A stretch of 64,000 nt of DNA from Mesorhizobium sp. M4B.F.Ca.ET.203.01.1.1. Lineage in GTDB: Bacteria; Pseudomonadota; Alphaproteobacteria; Rhizobiales; Rhizobiaceae. The translations under genes were made by a program, and so were the position numbers. This document shows, in pieces, positions 62,941 to 64,000 of this stretch; the first letter of the stretch is position 1; every line of letters starts with the position of its first letter. The stretch covers positions 1 through 64,000 of the forward strand of contig NZ_SRUO01000001.1 in assembly GCF_004791025.1 (NCBI RefSeq), read 5' to 3'. The notes beneath the pieces are model-generated. The model did no database searches. It was not told the origin of the DNA and saw nothing but the letters and a program-made list of their open reading frames with translations.

Positions 62941-64000
62941 CTAAATCGCCACCTGTGTCCCGATCTCGACGACGCGTCCGGTCGGGATCTGGAAATATTC
63001 CGTTGCGTCGGCCGCCGTGCGCGCCAGCCCGATGAACAGCTTGTCCTGCCAGACCGGCATGCCGGAATTGGGCGAGGCCTTGAGCGAGCGCCGCGACAGG
63101 AAGAAAGAGGTCGTCATGATGTCGAACTTCCAGCCCTGCTTGCGGCAAATCGCCAGCGCGCGCGGGATATTGGGCTGCTCCATATAGCCGAAGGTCAGCG
63201 TCACCCGCATGAACAGCTCGTTGATCGTTTCCATCTTGACCCGGTCACTGTCGGGCACGACGGGTTGTTGCGCCGTCACCACCGAGAGGATGACATTCTG
63301 TTCGTGCAGCACCTTGTAGTGCTTCAGGCTGTGCATCAACGCGGTCGGCGCGCTGGCGGGATCGCTGGTCAGGAACACGGCCGTACCGGACATCAGCTGC
63401 GGTTTCCTCTTCAACAGATTGCCTGCAAGGGAATCGAGCGGAATCTCGTTCCTGCGCGTCTTGTCGAATAGATACCTGGTGCCTCTTATCCAAGTCCACA
63501 TGGTCATCACGATCACTGCGGCAATGGCAAGCGAGGCCCAGCCGCCTTCGAATACCTTGACGATGTTGGCTGCAAAGAAGCCGGTATCGATGAAGACGAA
63601 CACCGCCATTAAGGCTATCGCGACGCCGAGCGGCCATTTCCAGATGCGCGTCATGACGACATAAAGCAGTATGTTCGTCACCAGCATGTTGCCTGTCACC
63701 GAAATGCCGTAGGCCGAGGCAAGCTTGCTGGATTCGCCAAAGCCGACCACCAGCAGCATCACCACGAGCGCCAGTAGCATGTTGACGCGCGGCATATAGA
63801 TCTGGCCGGATTGTCTTTCCGACGTATGCAGGATTTCCAGGCGCGGCAGCATGTTGAGCTGCACTGCTTGCCTGGTCAGCGAGAAAGCGCCGGAGATCAC
63901 CGCCTGGCTGGCGATCACGGTCGCCGCCGTCGCCAGCACCACCATCGGGATAAGCATCCGGCCTTCGTTCATCTCGAAGAAGGGATGACCGACGACACCG
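62941..64000 (-). CDS. kup: Kup potassium uptake protein, C-terminal part (runs off the window)
   Basis: The visible 352 residues begin [20 protein letters not shown] and run to a normal stop. They include [20 protein letters not shown] and [20 protein letters not shown], then further membrane segments and the cytoplasmic tail ([40 protein letters not shown]). Kup is a proton-coupled potassium importer of the inner membrane. The N-terminal half lies beyond position 64000. Rhizobia often carry several kup copies, so this may be a paralogue. Confidence 0.93.
   Translation of the reverse strand, partial: GVVGHPFFEMNEGRMLIPMVVLATAATVIASQAVISGAFSLTRQAVQLNMLPRLEILHTSERQSGQIYMPRVNMLLALVVMLLVVGFGESSKLASAYGISVTGNMLVTNILLYVVMTRIWKWPLGVAIALMAVFVFIDTGFFAANIVKVFEGGWASLAIAAVIVMTMWTWIRGTRYLFDKTRRNEIPLDSLAGNLLKRKPQLMSGTAVFLTSDPASAPTALMHSLKHYKVLHEQNVILSVVTAQQPVVPDSDRVKMETINELFMRVTLTFGYMEQPNIPRALAICRKQGWKFDIMTTSFFLSRRSLKASPNSGMPVWQDKLFIGLARTAADATEYFQIPTGRVVEIGTQVAI

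Overview
The window looks like an alpha-proteobacterial nodule symbiont, most likely a Mesorhizobium. The sequence-level grounds are a nod box feeding a NodF-like acyl carrier protein, a SyrB-type regulator, three places with NifA (TGT-N10-ACA) and sigma-54 (GG-N10-GC) promoter elements, a type III effector-like C48 protease relic, rhizobial DUF1403/DUF1612/ScpB-like genes, and high GC. Core-type genes (gltB-gltD, and kup at the right edge) are separated by accessory DNA that is heavily eroded: many genes are truncated, frameshifted or fused to unrelated sequence.

Layout. 1-10.9 kb is a decayed symbiosis/mobile region: nod box and nodF start, SyrB-like regulator, IS66 and IS110 scraps, a broken tyrosine recombinase, a NifA/sigma-54 promoter repeat, a proteasome-like Ntn hydrolase, a collapsed copper-resistance cluster (multicopper oxidase, DUF411, cytochrome c, SCO), a TauD-like dioxygenase, a cysteine-synthase fragment and a TlpA-like redoxin behind its own NifA-type promoter. 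11-17.3 kb is an intact gltB-gltD glutamate synthase operon. 17.4-21.9 kb is again degraded (outer-membrane protein, DUF1612 protein, sugar-binding protein, a second promoter repeat fused to a truncated methyltransferase).

22-32.7 kb is a coherent ten-gene minus-strand operon for organosulfur use: FMN reductase, SfnG-like dimethylsulfone monooxygenase, a complete branched-chain-type (Liv-like) ABC transporter, SfnB-like flavoprotein, SsuD-like monooxygenase and an FAD protein. It suggests import of a sulfone or sulfonate followed by stepwise oxidation to sulfite. 32.9-38.7 kb carries an IS256-family element with 8-bp target duplications, an amidohydrolase fragment, an S46 dipeptidyl-peptidase and the C48 protease relic.

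38.8-60.1 kb is a defence island. On the minus strand: two HEPN-motif proteins, a Shedu/DUF4263-like remnant, a DUF4238 protein, and a CBASS-like cassette of two CD-NTases around an S-4TM membrane protein. On the plus strand: a GrpB-like protein overlapping a second four-helix membrane protein (the best candidate for an undescribed system), a broken STAND NTPase, a DUF2130-DUF3800 pair, a tRNA-like cloverleaf interrupted in its anticodon loop, a TIR protein, a second DUF4238 protein, and a SLATT-SMODS CBASS pair. 60.5-62.7 kb holds ScpB/DUF1403 plasmid- or island-type genes, mostly broken, before kup runs off the end.
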